11,859 nt of DNA, from NCBI GenBank assembly GCA_020425885.1, contig JAGQRA010000432.1:1-11859 (forward strand), given 5' to 3'. The notes under the pieces were generated by a model. It saw only the letters and a program-made list of their open reading frames with translations. It searched no databases and was not told the DNA's origin. Within the stretch, counting starts at the first letter, position 1, and each line of letters starts with the position of its first letter. The translations under genes and the position numbers were made by a program. Below, in pieces: positions 5,472 to 11,859 of the stretch. Origin of the DNA: Planctomycetota bacterium (lineage in GTDB: Bacteria > Planctomycetota > UBA1135 > UBA2386).

Positions 5472-7940
5472 CTAATCATGCTCTCCTCCCCTGCGAAGTC
5501 CGATGCCGTCGTAGAAGGCGGTGCTTGTGCCCCGGCGCCGTGACACGCCGGGGAATGCGGCCGTCAGATCGCGGCCGAACGTCTGCTTGGTCGAGTGGCC
5601 GGTGCGTCCGTCCTGCCTGCACCATGCCACCCACGCGTCGAAGAGGTCGGTGCATGCGACCCGGTGCCCCTGGCCGACGACACACCGCTCGCGCACGAAG
5701 GCGCCCACGGGCGACGATAGATCCTCGATGTCCTGGATCGCCGAGCGGGACGACTCCGGTTCGAGGAAGTGGCCTCGTTCACGAAGGCGGTGCCAACCGG
5801 CGATGGCCCAACGGAGGATTCCGGGAAGCTCCGCGAGCAGTGCTTGCGTCAGTCCCGTGTCCTCCTTCCCGTAGAACGACTGCGTGAGGCGTAGCACGAG
5901 GAACCTGCCGGCCAGAGCCGTGCTGGAGTCGTTGAACCGCGGCAGTTCGTTCGTCAGGAAGACGAACCGGACCGGCAGGTTCATCGTCACCGACTCGAGG
6001 AACTTGCGATCGACGCTGATGGCGTCCTCGCCGCTGATGCACAGTAGGCGCTCGACGACTGTCGTGACGTGCTCGCCGGCGAAGCGCGCGTCGCTGACGA
6101 TGGCGAGCGTCTTTCCCAGCAACGGCTGCAGACCGAAATTGCCGGCAAGGCTACCGACGGTGGGGCCGACCACGTTGCCCGCGCCCACCAGCTTGGACAA
6201 GACGCGTGCGATGGTGCCCTTGCCCGACCGCCGAGGTCCGACCAGCAGCAGCATCTTCTGCTGGCTGGTGTCGGCCGTCAGGCAGTAGGCGAACCAGTCC
6301 TGCAGCAACGTGATCGCTTCGGTGTCGTTGCCGAACAGCTCGTGCAGGAACGCGAGCCAACGATCAGGCTCGTCGGCGTGCGCGTCATAGTCGAAGTCGA
6401 TGGCGTTGAAGTTGAAGAGCAGAGGGTTCGGCTGCAGCAGTTGCCCCGAAGGGAGATGCAGCGTCAGGCTCTTGCACGGCAGCAGCTCACCCGGCTCGAA
6501 CTCCGGCTGCCCCTGGCCGATCCATCCTGGGACGGGAGTCGTCGCAGGGAGGAATGCTTCGGCCTGAATGGTCTGCAGCGCCGCCTTGACGCTCCCCGGG
6601 TTGCTCTCGAACTCGACCAGGATCATCTCCCCGGTCTGCTTGTCGTAGACGTACCGCAGCGCCTCGTGCAGCCACGGGTGCAGGACGTTCATCACGGCCG
6701 CGTCCTCGATCAGCACGTAGCGGTTGCCGCGCCAACTCCAGAGTGAGGAGGCGAAGTGGAACATGGTGCGGCTGCCGTTCTGCGTGCAGAAGTCGCGCAG
6801 GAACGCCTTCGCCGTCGGCAGAGTCCGCTTCGGTGACAGAACCAAACGTCCGGTCGACGGATCCCTCTCACCGAGGGGCACGAGAGCGGGCGCGTCACCT
6901 ACGCCATCGGTGGCGGCGTTTCCGGCCTCGCCAGGAGTGGCTTCTCTTTGAACGGGCTCCGCTCCGGCGATCGCGGCGTCGATGTCCTCGCGGGTCGCAC
7001 CGGCCTGGCGCCAGGCTCGGAGGTCCTTCGTGCCGGCCGGCGGCCGGACGACGCGGACGGACTTCGCAACCTGGGTTAGCTTCGCGACGAGCTTGGCGGT
7101 GCCGGCGATGGCGGACTTCTTCTTCGGGTCCGTTGGGTCGTCGTTGTCAGCGACCACGACGACATCGAGGCCGCGTGCGTAGGCGGCGGCGATGTCGACG
7201 CAGGTCGTCGCGCCCGGCCGGCCGATGGCGTCGAAGCCGAACGACAGCGCGGCTGCCGTGTCCGACTCGCCCTCGCAGTTGAGAACAAGGCCGTCACTCG
7301 GACGCAGGCGACGCAACACGCCGTTGCGGCTGCCCTTCACGCCGAACTTCCGGCCATTCGTGGGATCGCGCCGGCGGAGCCCGCAGACTTCGCCGCGCTT
7401 GTCGAACATCGGGAAGGTGTAGTTCTCGACGTGGAAGTCGCCGCGGGCGCCCGTCCCGGCGTGTACCGTGCCGAAGCCGATGCCGAGGTCGCGGAGGGCA
7501 GCCGGCTCGACGCCGAGATCCGTCGCAAGGTGCTGCACCTGCTCGTCGGTGATCTGCTCGGAGTAGCGGCGTGCTGCGCTGGCCCAGTCGATTCGGGGTT
7601 GCTCGTCCTTCTTGCGATTCCGCCACGGCGGGGGTGGCGCGTCACCGTTGTTCGAACCGGGCGGCAGGTCGGGGCGCGGGTGGATCCAACCCTCCCCGTT
7701 ACTCGCGGGCCGGTCGCTCTGCTCGCGCATGCAGTGCACGACACGCTGGCCGACGGAGCACCACTTCTTGCCGCCGCAGACCGGGCAGGGGTTCGACCTC
7801 GTGGCGCGCTGCCAGGTGTCGGCGCCGATGTGCCCCGTCGGGTCTGGGCCTTGGATGTCGTCGTGGGAGACCACGATGACGGGTCTAAGGGACGGTGCCC
7901 CATTCCCTCGCGTTTGGAAGTAGCTACGGTCGCAAGACAA
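5472..7940 (-). CDS. Phage/plasmid P4-type primase-helicase (zinc finger, Toprim, D5-like SF3 helicase)
   Basis: 822 aa from a TTG start at 7940. Domains in order: a primase zinc finger ('CPVC' at 52-55, Cys61, Cys70); a linker with 'PPPPW'; a Toprim region with 'CEGESD' (222-227) and 'VVADND' (262-267); a D5-N/DUF5906-like region (about 380-540); an SF3 helicase with Walker A 'GPRRSGKG' (568-575), Walker B-like 'LAIVSDAR' (612-619) and a sensor loop 'FLTNELPRF' (661-669); and a C-terminal winged-helix-like part. It should prime and unwind DNA for replication of the excised element. The start is uncertain: no ribosome-binding site fits TTG 7940, a stop lies two codons upstream, and GTG at 7874 (before 'VSHDDIQGPDP') is a good alternative that leaves more room for the upstream repeats. 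Confidence 0.92.
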   Translation of the reverse strand: MSCDRSYFQTRGNGAPSLRPVIVVSHDDIQGPDPTGHIGADTWQRATRSNPCPVCGGKKWCSVGQRVVHCMREQSDRPASNGEGWIHPRPDLPPGSNNGDAPPPPWRNRKKDEQPRIDWASAARRYSEQITDEQVQHLATDLGVEPAALRDLGIGFGTVHAGTGARGDFHVENYTFPMFDKRGEVCGLRRRDPTNGRKFGVKGSRNGVLRRLRPSDGLVLNCEGESDTAAALSFGFDAIGRPGATTCVDIAAAYARGLDVVVVADNDDPTDPKKKSAIAGTAKLVAKLTQVAKSVRVVRPPAGTKDLRAWRQAGATREDIDAAIAGAEPVQREATPGEAGNAATDGVGDAPALVPLGERDPSTGRLVLSPKRTLPTAKAFLRDFCTQNGSRTMFHFASSLWSWRGNRYVLIEDAAVMNVLHPWLHEALRYVYDKQTGEMILVEFESNPGSVKAALQTIQAEAFLPATTPVPGWIGQGQPEFEPGELLPCKSLTLHLPSGQLLQPNPLLFNFNAIDFDYDAHADEPDRWLAFLHELFGNDTEAITLLQDWFAYCLTADTSQQKMLLLVGPRRSGKGTIARVLSKLVGAGNVVGPTVGSLAGNFGLQPLLGKTLAIVSDARFAGEHVTTVVERLLCISGEDAISVDRKFLESVTMNLPVRFVFLTNELPRFNDSSTALAGRFLVLRLTQSFYGKEDTGLTQALLAELPGILRWAIAGWHRLRERGHFLEPESSRSAIQDIEDLSSPVGAFVRERCVVGQGHRVACTDLFDAWVAWCRQDGRTGHSTKQTFGRDLTAAFPGVSRRRGTSTAFYDGIGLRRGGEHD

Positions 7941-8000
7941 AGATCAGGACCGATTTGCGACTCCTGGCCGCTACTTCCATGAAGTAGGGGCGCTACTTCC
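7916..8000. promoter_or_regulatory. GGAAGTAGC repeat cluster upstream of the primase-helicase
   Basis: GGAAGTAGC (7916-7924), its reverse complement at 7970-7978, GAAGTAG at 7981-7987 and again the reverse complement at 7992-8000. The middle pair forms the perfect inverted repeat CTACTTC-CAT-GAAGTAG (7971-7987). The last copy contains the TAG stop of the QueC-like gene. The location just before the primase start suggests a repressor or replication-protein site that controls this gene. The hairpin is not GC-rich and lacks a T-run, so a terminator is less likely. Confidence 0.5.
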
Positions 8001-10302
8001 CGCTGCGCCTGCTGCGCTCGGTCAGCGCCCGGTCGGCTGTGTTCTGCAGGTGACGTTCTTCAGCCTGTTGGCGACGCAGCGCCTGCCGAAACGTGGGCTC
8101 GTGCACCATGCGGCGCCGCGGATGATCGCCTCCCGACTTTGTCTTCCCTGGACGCGTCGGAACTTCGAGTCGCTTGCAGAACCGGGCAACCTCGCGGGCG
8201 TTCCGGATCGCATGGATGTTGGCATCGACGAGCGCCTTGGCCGGTACCCACTCGGTGCCCGGGCAGGCGGGCATCGTCAGCAGGCTGACGTCCCAGATCA
8301 GAGCAGACCGGCGATACCAAAGCACCGAACCGATCTGCAGGTTCTTCATCAAGTGGTCGGCGAGGAGTCGGCTGTGCTCTCGGATGACTGCCAGGGCGGT
8401 ACGGATGTCCTTCTCGACCGCCTTGGCAATGGCGTCGGTTCCGGGCGCCGCTGCCTCCTTCGAGGATGCCACGAGTTGTGTCAACGCATCGATCTCCGAC
8501 TGACAGCGGGCAGCCCCATCGACGTCACCGACTTCCTGAGCTTCGTCGCGCTCCTCCTCGATCGTGCGAACGTGAGCTTGCACCGCACGCTTGCCGCGAT
8601 CGTCGAGTACAAGGACGTTCGGCGGTTCGCGGTGTTCGGTGAGGTCGAGCAACGCAGTGGCGGTGTACACCGACCCCGGTGAGCGGAGCAAGGTGCTCAG
8701 ATGGCGGAGCCCATTGCTATCGGGCGCCGCGAAGGAAGTGCCGTTGCGAAAGGTGATCCGCCATTCCCCCCCGATGAAGAGGCAGCGGTTCTCGATCCCG
8801 AATTCGACATGCTCGATGTTGGGGCCTGCCCTCGTCGCCGTCTTCCTCACTGGGCGGGCGAGCAGGGAGGGTAGCGTGTTCTCTGCCGACCGGCGGGATT
8901 TGCCAGCAGACGTTTGGATGCCGTCGACAACGTGACGAATGGCCACACCGTGGCGCTTGTGGAGATCGAAGACAGCACGGTTCGCGGCGTCGGCGTCGAG
9001 CCCACACGACTGCATCAGGAACGGGACAGCTCGGGCGGCATCGCCGTGCGTCGCCAGGAAGTCGTCGGCACTCTTGCACTCCGAGTATGCGTAGGCGGCG
9101 CCTATCCAGTTCAGCAGGAGGTCGCGGGCGGAGGCCTGCTCCCATGGGTCGCGCGTGAGATGAACCGCGTAACCGAGTTCCGAGTCGTGCTCGCCCATGT
9201 CGGCGCCAAGAAATCCGAAGCGCCGATCCAAGCACTGCGAGCAGACACCGCAGTGGGGGTGCATGGTGCTCTGCCGGTGAACGTATGCGCAGCTGACAGT
9301 CAGCTTGGCCAACTCGAGGACCGGGGACGAGGCCAGTTCCCGGATGAGCTCTGATCGGCTCTTCAGCGCGAAGGGGTTCTCGACCGTCATCGTTCGTCCG
9401 GCGACTTCGGAGAGGATCTTGCCGAACCCGACGAGAACGCGTGGGTGCGCGGTACGGGTTGCCCGCGCACCGACGACGGAACCCGCGATCGGCAGGTTCA
9501 TCGCGATGATGCCGTTCTCGTAGGCGCACAGCCGGTCGTGCCCGATCAGGCTCGCAACAGCGCCCGCGATTACTGCGTAGAGCAGGGAGCGGGTGCGCTG
9601 TGTGCGCTCCGGGCGCAGTTGCTCTTTGTTTCGGCTGAGGGTGAGGGCCACGTGCTGGGGTGCGCGGTAACCGTGCTCCCTGGCGAGGCGTGAGAGCTCA
9701 GCGACGAGCGTGTTCTGGACACTGGTGACCTTGGTTGCCGAGCGATGGCTGACGAGCACCGCGTACCTGTTCTGGCGGAAGATGAGGTCAGCAGAACCGG
9801 CGAAGGAGTCGAGGCCGCCTGAGAACAGGGAGACCTCCTGGACGTCATCCCACGGCACAAGCGGCTCGCCATGAGGACCCGCGAACATCAGTTGCCGCGG
9901 TGGCTTCTTCCCGCGCGGCACGAACTCGAACTGGAACGTGTCCTGCGAGAGGAAGCCGAGAGTCGCTTCGAGGGGGTTCCGGATCCCGGGCGTGCTCCAG
10001 AAGTCTGGATCGTCCACGCCGACGATGAACCGGAAATGGCGATGCCACTTCTCGCCGTCGTCATCGTCATCGCTCCGGCCACGGGATACGGCGCCATCGG
10101 CGGCGAGCACGAAGGATGCGATACGGATGAGGTCGTGGAACTGCGGCGACAGTGTCCCCGATAGTGCGCCGACGATTCCGCCGATGTCGACGGAGATGCT
10201 GCATCCACGCCCCCCGAGCGTGAGACGAAGGGCGTCGGCCGGAGCGCGGGCACGTGCCGCATCGCACACCACCCATGTCTCGCGAATCGGAGAGTCGGTC
10301 AC
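7993..10302 (-). CDS. QueC/QatC-like PP-loop enzyme fused to a C-terminal regulatory-type domain
   Basis: 769 aa, GTG start sharing GTGA with the upstream stop. Residues 1-155 resemble the N-terminal domain of QatC-like proteins ('FVLAADG', 'WHRHFRFIVGVDDPDFW', 'LGFLSQDTF'). Residues 156-365 are QueC-like: PP-loop 'LFSGGLDSFAG' (SGGLDS 161-166), 'LVSHRS', 'ENGIIAMNLP', 'GARATRTAHP', 'ENPFALKSR', and zinc cysteines Cys338 plus 'HCGVCSQCLDRRF' (Cys351, 354, 357). QueC makes preQ0; QatC and CBASS Cap9 are defence relatives. Residues about 505-665 ('GLRHLSTLLRSPGSVY', an acidic coiled coil, 'IRTALAVIREHSRLLADHL', 'GSVLWYRR') match a domain I know from the C-termini of bacterial ATPase/cyclase-type signalling proteins. 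A basic tail ends the protein. QueC relatives are 220-450 aa, so this is a large fusion. Product and substrate unknown. Confidence 0.85.
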   Translation of the reverse strand: MTDSPIRETWVVCDAARARAPADALRLTLGGRGCSISVDIGGIVGALSGTLSPQFHDLIRIASFVLAADGAVSRGRSDDDDDGEKWHRHFRFIVGVDDPDFWSTPGIRNPLEATLGFLSQDTFQFEFVPRGKKPPRQLMFAGPHGEPLVPWDDVQEVSLFSGGLDSFAGSADLIFRQNRYAVLVSHRSATKVTSVQNTLVAELSRLAREHGYRAPQHVALTLSRNKEQLRPERTQRTRSLLYAVIAGAVASLIGHDRLCAYENGIIAMNLPIAGSVVGARATRTAHPRVLVGFGKILSEVAGRTMTVENPFALKSRSELIRELASSPVLELAKLTVSCAYVHRQSTMHPHCGVCSQCLDRRFGFLGADMGEHDSELGYAVHLTRDPWEQASARDLLLNWIGAAYAYSECKSADDFLATHGDAARAVPFLMQSCGLDADAANRAVFDLHKRHGVAIRHVVDGIQTSAGKSRRSAENTLPSLLARPVRKTATRAGPNIEHVEFGIENRCLFIGGEWRITFRNGTSFAAPDSNGLRHLSTLLRSPGSVYTATALLDLTEHREPPNVLVLDDRGKRAVQAHVRTIEEERDEAQEVGDVDGAARCQSEIDALTQLVASSKEAAAPGTDAIAKAVEKDIRTALAVIREHSRLLADHLMKNLQIGSVLWYRRSALIWDVSLLTMPACPGTEWVPAKALVDANIHAIRNAREVARFCKRLEVPTRPGKTKSGGDHPRRRMVHEPTFRQALRRQQAEERHLQNTADRALTERSRRSGK

Positions 10303-11072
10303 TCGGCCGCCCCTCTCCGCAACTCGTCACGCACCTTCTTGAGGGCGTAGCCGACGAAGCGGGCGGTCCGGGCCTCGGATAGATCACCCTCGAACCGCGC
10401 CTTCGACCACCAGCCACCCGCGAACGACTCGACGATCTTCGATGCCTGCTGGCAGTGGAGATCGAGGGCGCGTGAGAACGCCTTCTGTTCGGCAAGGGTC
10501 GAGAAGCGTCGACCCTCGCCAACATGGCGCGGTAGCTCGCGGTCGACGTAGTAGCTGAGGCATCGTTCCGTGAAGCGCGCGAAGAACTGCCGGACGATTC
10601 GTCCGAACTGGGCCTCCGTGCCGAGACCGGCGATTCCTCGGGCAACGTCACTCGCGTCGGGGAACAGCGTGGCTGTTCGTCGCGCCAGGTCCCCCGCGAT
10701 CGACTCGACGGCGGCTCCCAGTGCCATCTCGGCGATGTCCGTTCGCTGGCGGTGCGCGTCCAGGTGATCGTCGATCGCACGCGCCAGTCCGCCGGTCAGC
10801 TCGGCGACAGTCGGAGTCGGTGATACGGAGATGCCGAGTGTGCGGAGTTCCTCGGCGATCTCGCTGCTTCGGGCGGCATCCGGTAGGTTCGCGAGAATCC
10901 AGACGGTATGGACAAGCCCAGGGTCGGCACCGTGCGAGACGAAGCGGTCGTCGATCGCGTCGAGTGTTGCGGAGGCGACGGCAGCCGCGGTGCCGCTACC
11001 GCTCCCGAGTAGGTCGATGACCTCGCGCCATCGGCGGGTGCGTGGTAGATGGGGGAGACGGATGTGGCCCAT
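10299..11072 (-). CDS. Conserved-looking protein of unknown function, partner of the QueC-like enzyme
   Basis: 257 aa beginning MGHIRLPHLP. No catalytic motif, signal peptide or membrane segment is seen; it appears mostly helical and soluble. Notable blocks are 'RRWREVIDLL' (13-22), 'VHTVWILANLP' (54-64), 'QFGRIVRQFFARFTER' (155-170), 'YYVDRELPRHVG' (174-185) and 'ALDLHCQQASKIVESFAGG' (202-220), followed by 'WWSKARF' and a basic 'ALKKVRDELRR'. Its stop shares four bases (GTGA) with the QueC-like start, so the two are translationally coupled and probably act together. Removal of Met would expose an N-terminal Gly, as in QatB-type partners of QueC-like enzymes. ATG 11072 has only a weak ribosome-binding site (GCGGGA). 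I do not recognise it as QatB by sequence. Function unknown; a defence role is inferred from context. Confidence 0.85.
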   Translation of the reverse strand: MGHIRLPHLPRTRRWREVIDLLGSGSGTAAAVASATLDAIDDRFVSHGADPGLVHTVWILANLPDAARSSEIAEELRTLGISVSPTPTVAELTGGLARAIDDHLDAHRQRTDIAEMALGAAVESIAGDLARRTATLFPDASDVARGIAGLGTEAQFGRIVRQFFARFTERCLSYYVDRELPRHVGEGRRFSTLAEQKAFSRALDLHCQQASKIVESFAGGWWSKARFEGDLSEARTARFVGYALKKVRDELRRGAAE

Positions 11073-11110
11073 GCAATCCCGCTTTGGAGGGCGCCCGAGT
11101 TCCTCTGCCT

Positions 11111-11129
11111 TGGCGGCAGCAAGCCACCA
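11111..11129 (-). terminator. Weak hairpin between recombinase and unknown gene
   Basis: Within the 95-base gap (11073-11167), TGGCGGC at 11111-11117 can pair with GCCACCA at 11123-11129 (7 bp, one G-U) around a 5-base loop. There is no T-run, so it is a doubtful terminator; it may only attenuate read-through from the recombinase into the two-gene module. No clear promoter is seen in the gap. Confidence 0.25.
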
Positions 11130-11167
11130 CGATGCCGCGGAGCGGCCGTCGGATCACGCACGATTCG

Positions 11168-11859
11168 CTAGGGGACCTCATTCGGGCCGCCGGCCCAGGG
11201 CGGAATGGGTCGAGTCAAGGCTCCCACTGCCGCTCGCAGCTTCGCTCGGTCCACCGATGTGTAGATCGTCGTGCTGACGATGCTCGCGTGGTTCAGTGCG
11301 GCCTGGACGAGCCGCAGGTCGCCGGTCCGTGCGAGCAAGGCCGCGGCGTAGGAGTGCCGCAGGCTGTGCGCGCTCCGGCCGACGACCCCGGCCTTGGTCA
11401 GCCACCCGGCGAGCCGGCGCTGGGCGTGCCGGGTCGAGATCCGGCGGTCGCCAGCGAGGAAGAGCGGCCCGGCTGTGCGGCCGGCGACGAACTGCCGCAG
11501 GTGCTTCGCGAGCGCCCTCGGCATCAGGACCGTCGCCGGCCGGTCATTCTTCGCGCGGCGCACGGAGATCTCGCCGTGCGCGAAGTCGAGGTCGCCGACG
11601 TCGAGAGCGAGGGCGCTCCCGATCCGGATCCCGGTGCCGAGCAGTAGCTCGACGAGCATCCCGTCGCGCTCTGCCTCGGGGCCGGCGGCAACGGCGAGGA
11701 TTGCGAGCAGGCGCTCCTGCTCGTCGTCATGCAGAGCGCGCGGCGGCGGTGGGGTGCACCTCGCGCGCTTCAGCAACCGGGCGACGTTGCTCGCCATGAT
11801 CCCCGACTCGTGTGCCCAACGGAAGAAGCAGCGCAGGCTCGTGCGCTGCGCGTTCGCGG
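11168..11859 (-). CDS. XerC/D-like tyrosine recombinase (5' end beyond window)
   Basis: 229 residues are visible, and the frame stays open to the right edge. The first 20 ('ANAQRTSLRCFFRWAHESGI') are the end of a SAM-like core-binding domain, so the ATG at 11797 is internal rather than the start. The catalytic domain is complete. Counting from that internal Met: Arg58 in 'GTGIRIGSAL', Lys83 in 'RRAKNDR', His144-x-x-Arg147 in 'HSLRHSY', His170 in 'LNHAS' and nucleophile Tyr179 in 'TTIYTSV'. The Glu that usually follows the first Arg ('RxxE') is Ser here. It differs from the tRNA-adjacent integrase in length and sequence, so it could mobilise the QueC-like module, belong to a nested element, or resolve multimers. 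It points towards the module with a 95-base gap. Confidence 0.9.
   Translation of the reverse strand, partial: ANAQRTSLRCFFRWAHESGIMASNVARLLKRARCTPPPPRALHDDEQERLLAILAVAAGPEAERDGMLVELLLGTGIRIGSALALDVGDLDFAHGEISVRRAKNDRPATVLMPRALAKHLRQFVAGRTAGPLFLAGDRRISTRHAQRRLAGWLTKAGVVGRSAHSLRHSYAAALLARTGDLRLVQAALNHASIVSTTIYTSVDRAKLRAAVGALTRPIPPWAGGPNEVP

Larger units (their letters stand above)
2964..11859. mobile_element. Integrated genetic element at a tRNA gene (left part; right end not visible)
   Basis: A tRNA-abutting integrase, an excisionase-type protein, small regulatory-looking proteins, iteron-like repeats, a P4-type primase-helicase and a second recombinase all lie on one strand. There are no capsid, portal, terminase, FtsK/TraB or relaxase genes in view, so it could be a phage satellite, an integrative plasmid, or the end of a larger prophage or conjugative element. 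The boundary at the tRNA is well supported; the other boundary is unknown, and part of the right side (the second recombinase and two-gene module) could be a nested insertion. Confidence 0.75.

Noticed and set aside
5291..5479. Short open frames on both strands across the iteron region
   Set aside because: Their peptides are translations of the repeats (for example 'RRFATVR') and have no independent support.
7993..10302. Housekeeping queuosine biosynthesis gene queC
   Set aside because: The protein is over three times the length of QueC, has QatC-like N-terminal sequence and lies on a mobile element without queD, queE or queF nearby.
10299..11072. QatB
   Set aside because: Position and Met-Gly start are similar, but I do not see QatB-like sequence, and no QatA or QatD gene is present in the window, so only an analogous role is proposed.

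Overview
The window is about 11.9 kb of high-GC bacterial DNA with two parts. The left 2.9 kb looks like ordinary chromosome. The right 9 kb looks like the left part of an integrated mobile element that entered at a tRNA gene. Host taxonomy cannot be fixed from the sequence. High GC, a tRNA with no encoded CCA, an M20C dipeptidase and an integrase N-terminus with a 'GLVDPF' motif would fit Planctomycetota or high-GC Actinomycetota; this is only an impression.

Chromosomal part (1-3004). A MerR-family regulator (minus strand, cut by the left edge) has a perfect operator-like palindrome just upstream of its start. Diverging from it is a small lipoprotein with seven 'HNG' motifs, probably a beta-solenoid of the DUF4097 type. 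It converges on pepD (aminoacyl-histidine dipeptidase, minus strand). Then comes a plus-strand tRNA with a CAT anticodon, whose acceptor stem and anticodon arm resemble tRNA-Ile2 more than elongator tRNA-Met.

Element (about 2964 to beyond 11859). Every gene is on the minus strand. Read in transcription order from the right edge: a tyrosine recombinase catalytic domain (5' end outside the window); a 257-aa protein of unknown function starting Met-Gly; a 769-aa QueC/QatC-like PP-loop enzyme whose start overlaps the previous stop (GTGA); a P4-type primase-helicase; a repeat-rich noncoding region that may be a replication origin or operator; then a tightly coupled set of a MazG-like small protein, a SpoVG-like small protein, an excisionase-type HTH protein and the element's own tyrosine integrase. 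The integrase reading frame runs into the antisense of the tRNA and stops in its anticodon loop, which is typical of an att site at a tRNA 3' half. No second att copy is visible, so the right end lies outside the window.

How the parts may work together: integrase plus excisionase for integration and excision, primase-helicase plus repeats for replication of the excised form, and the two-gene QueC-like module as cargo, plausibly anti-phage defence. The most notable feature is this module. The QueC-like enzyme carries a C-terminal domain that I otherwise associate with bacterial signalling and regulatory ATPases. Its co-translated partner begins with Met-Gly, which would expose an N-terminal glycine of the kind reported to be modified by QueC-like enzymes in the type IV CBASS and Qat systems. 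No CD-NTase, QatA ATPase or QatD nuclease is visible, so if it is a defence system it is not a standard version of either, at least within this window.
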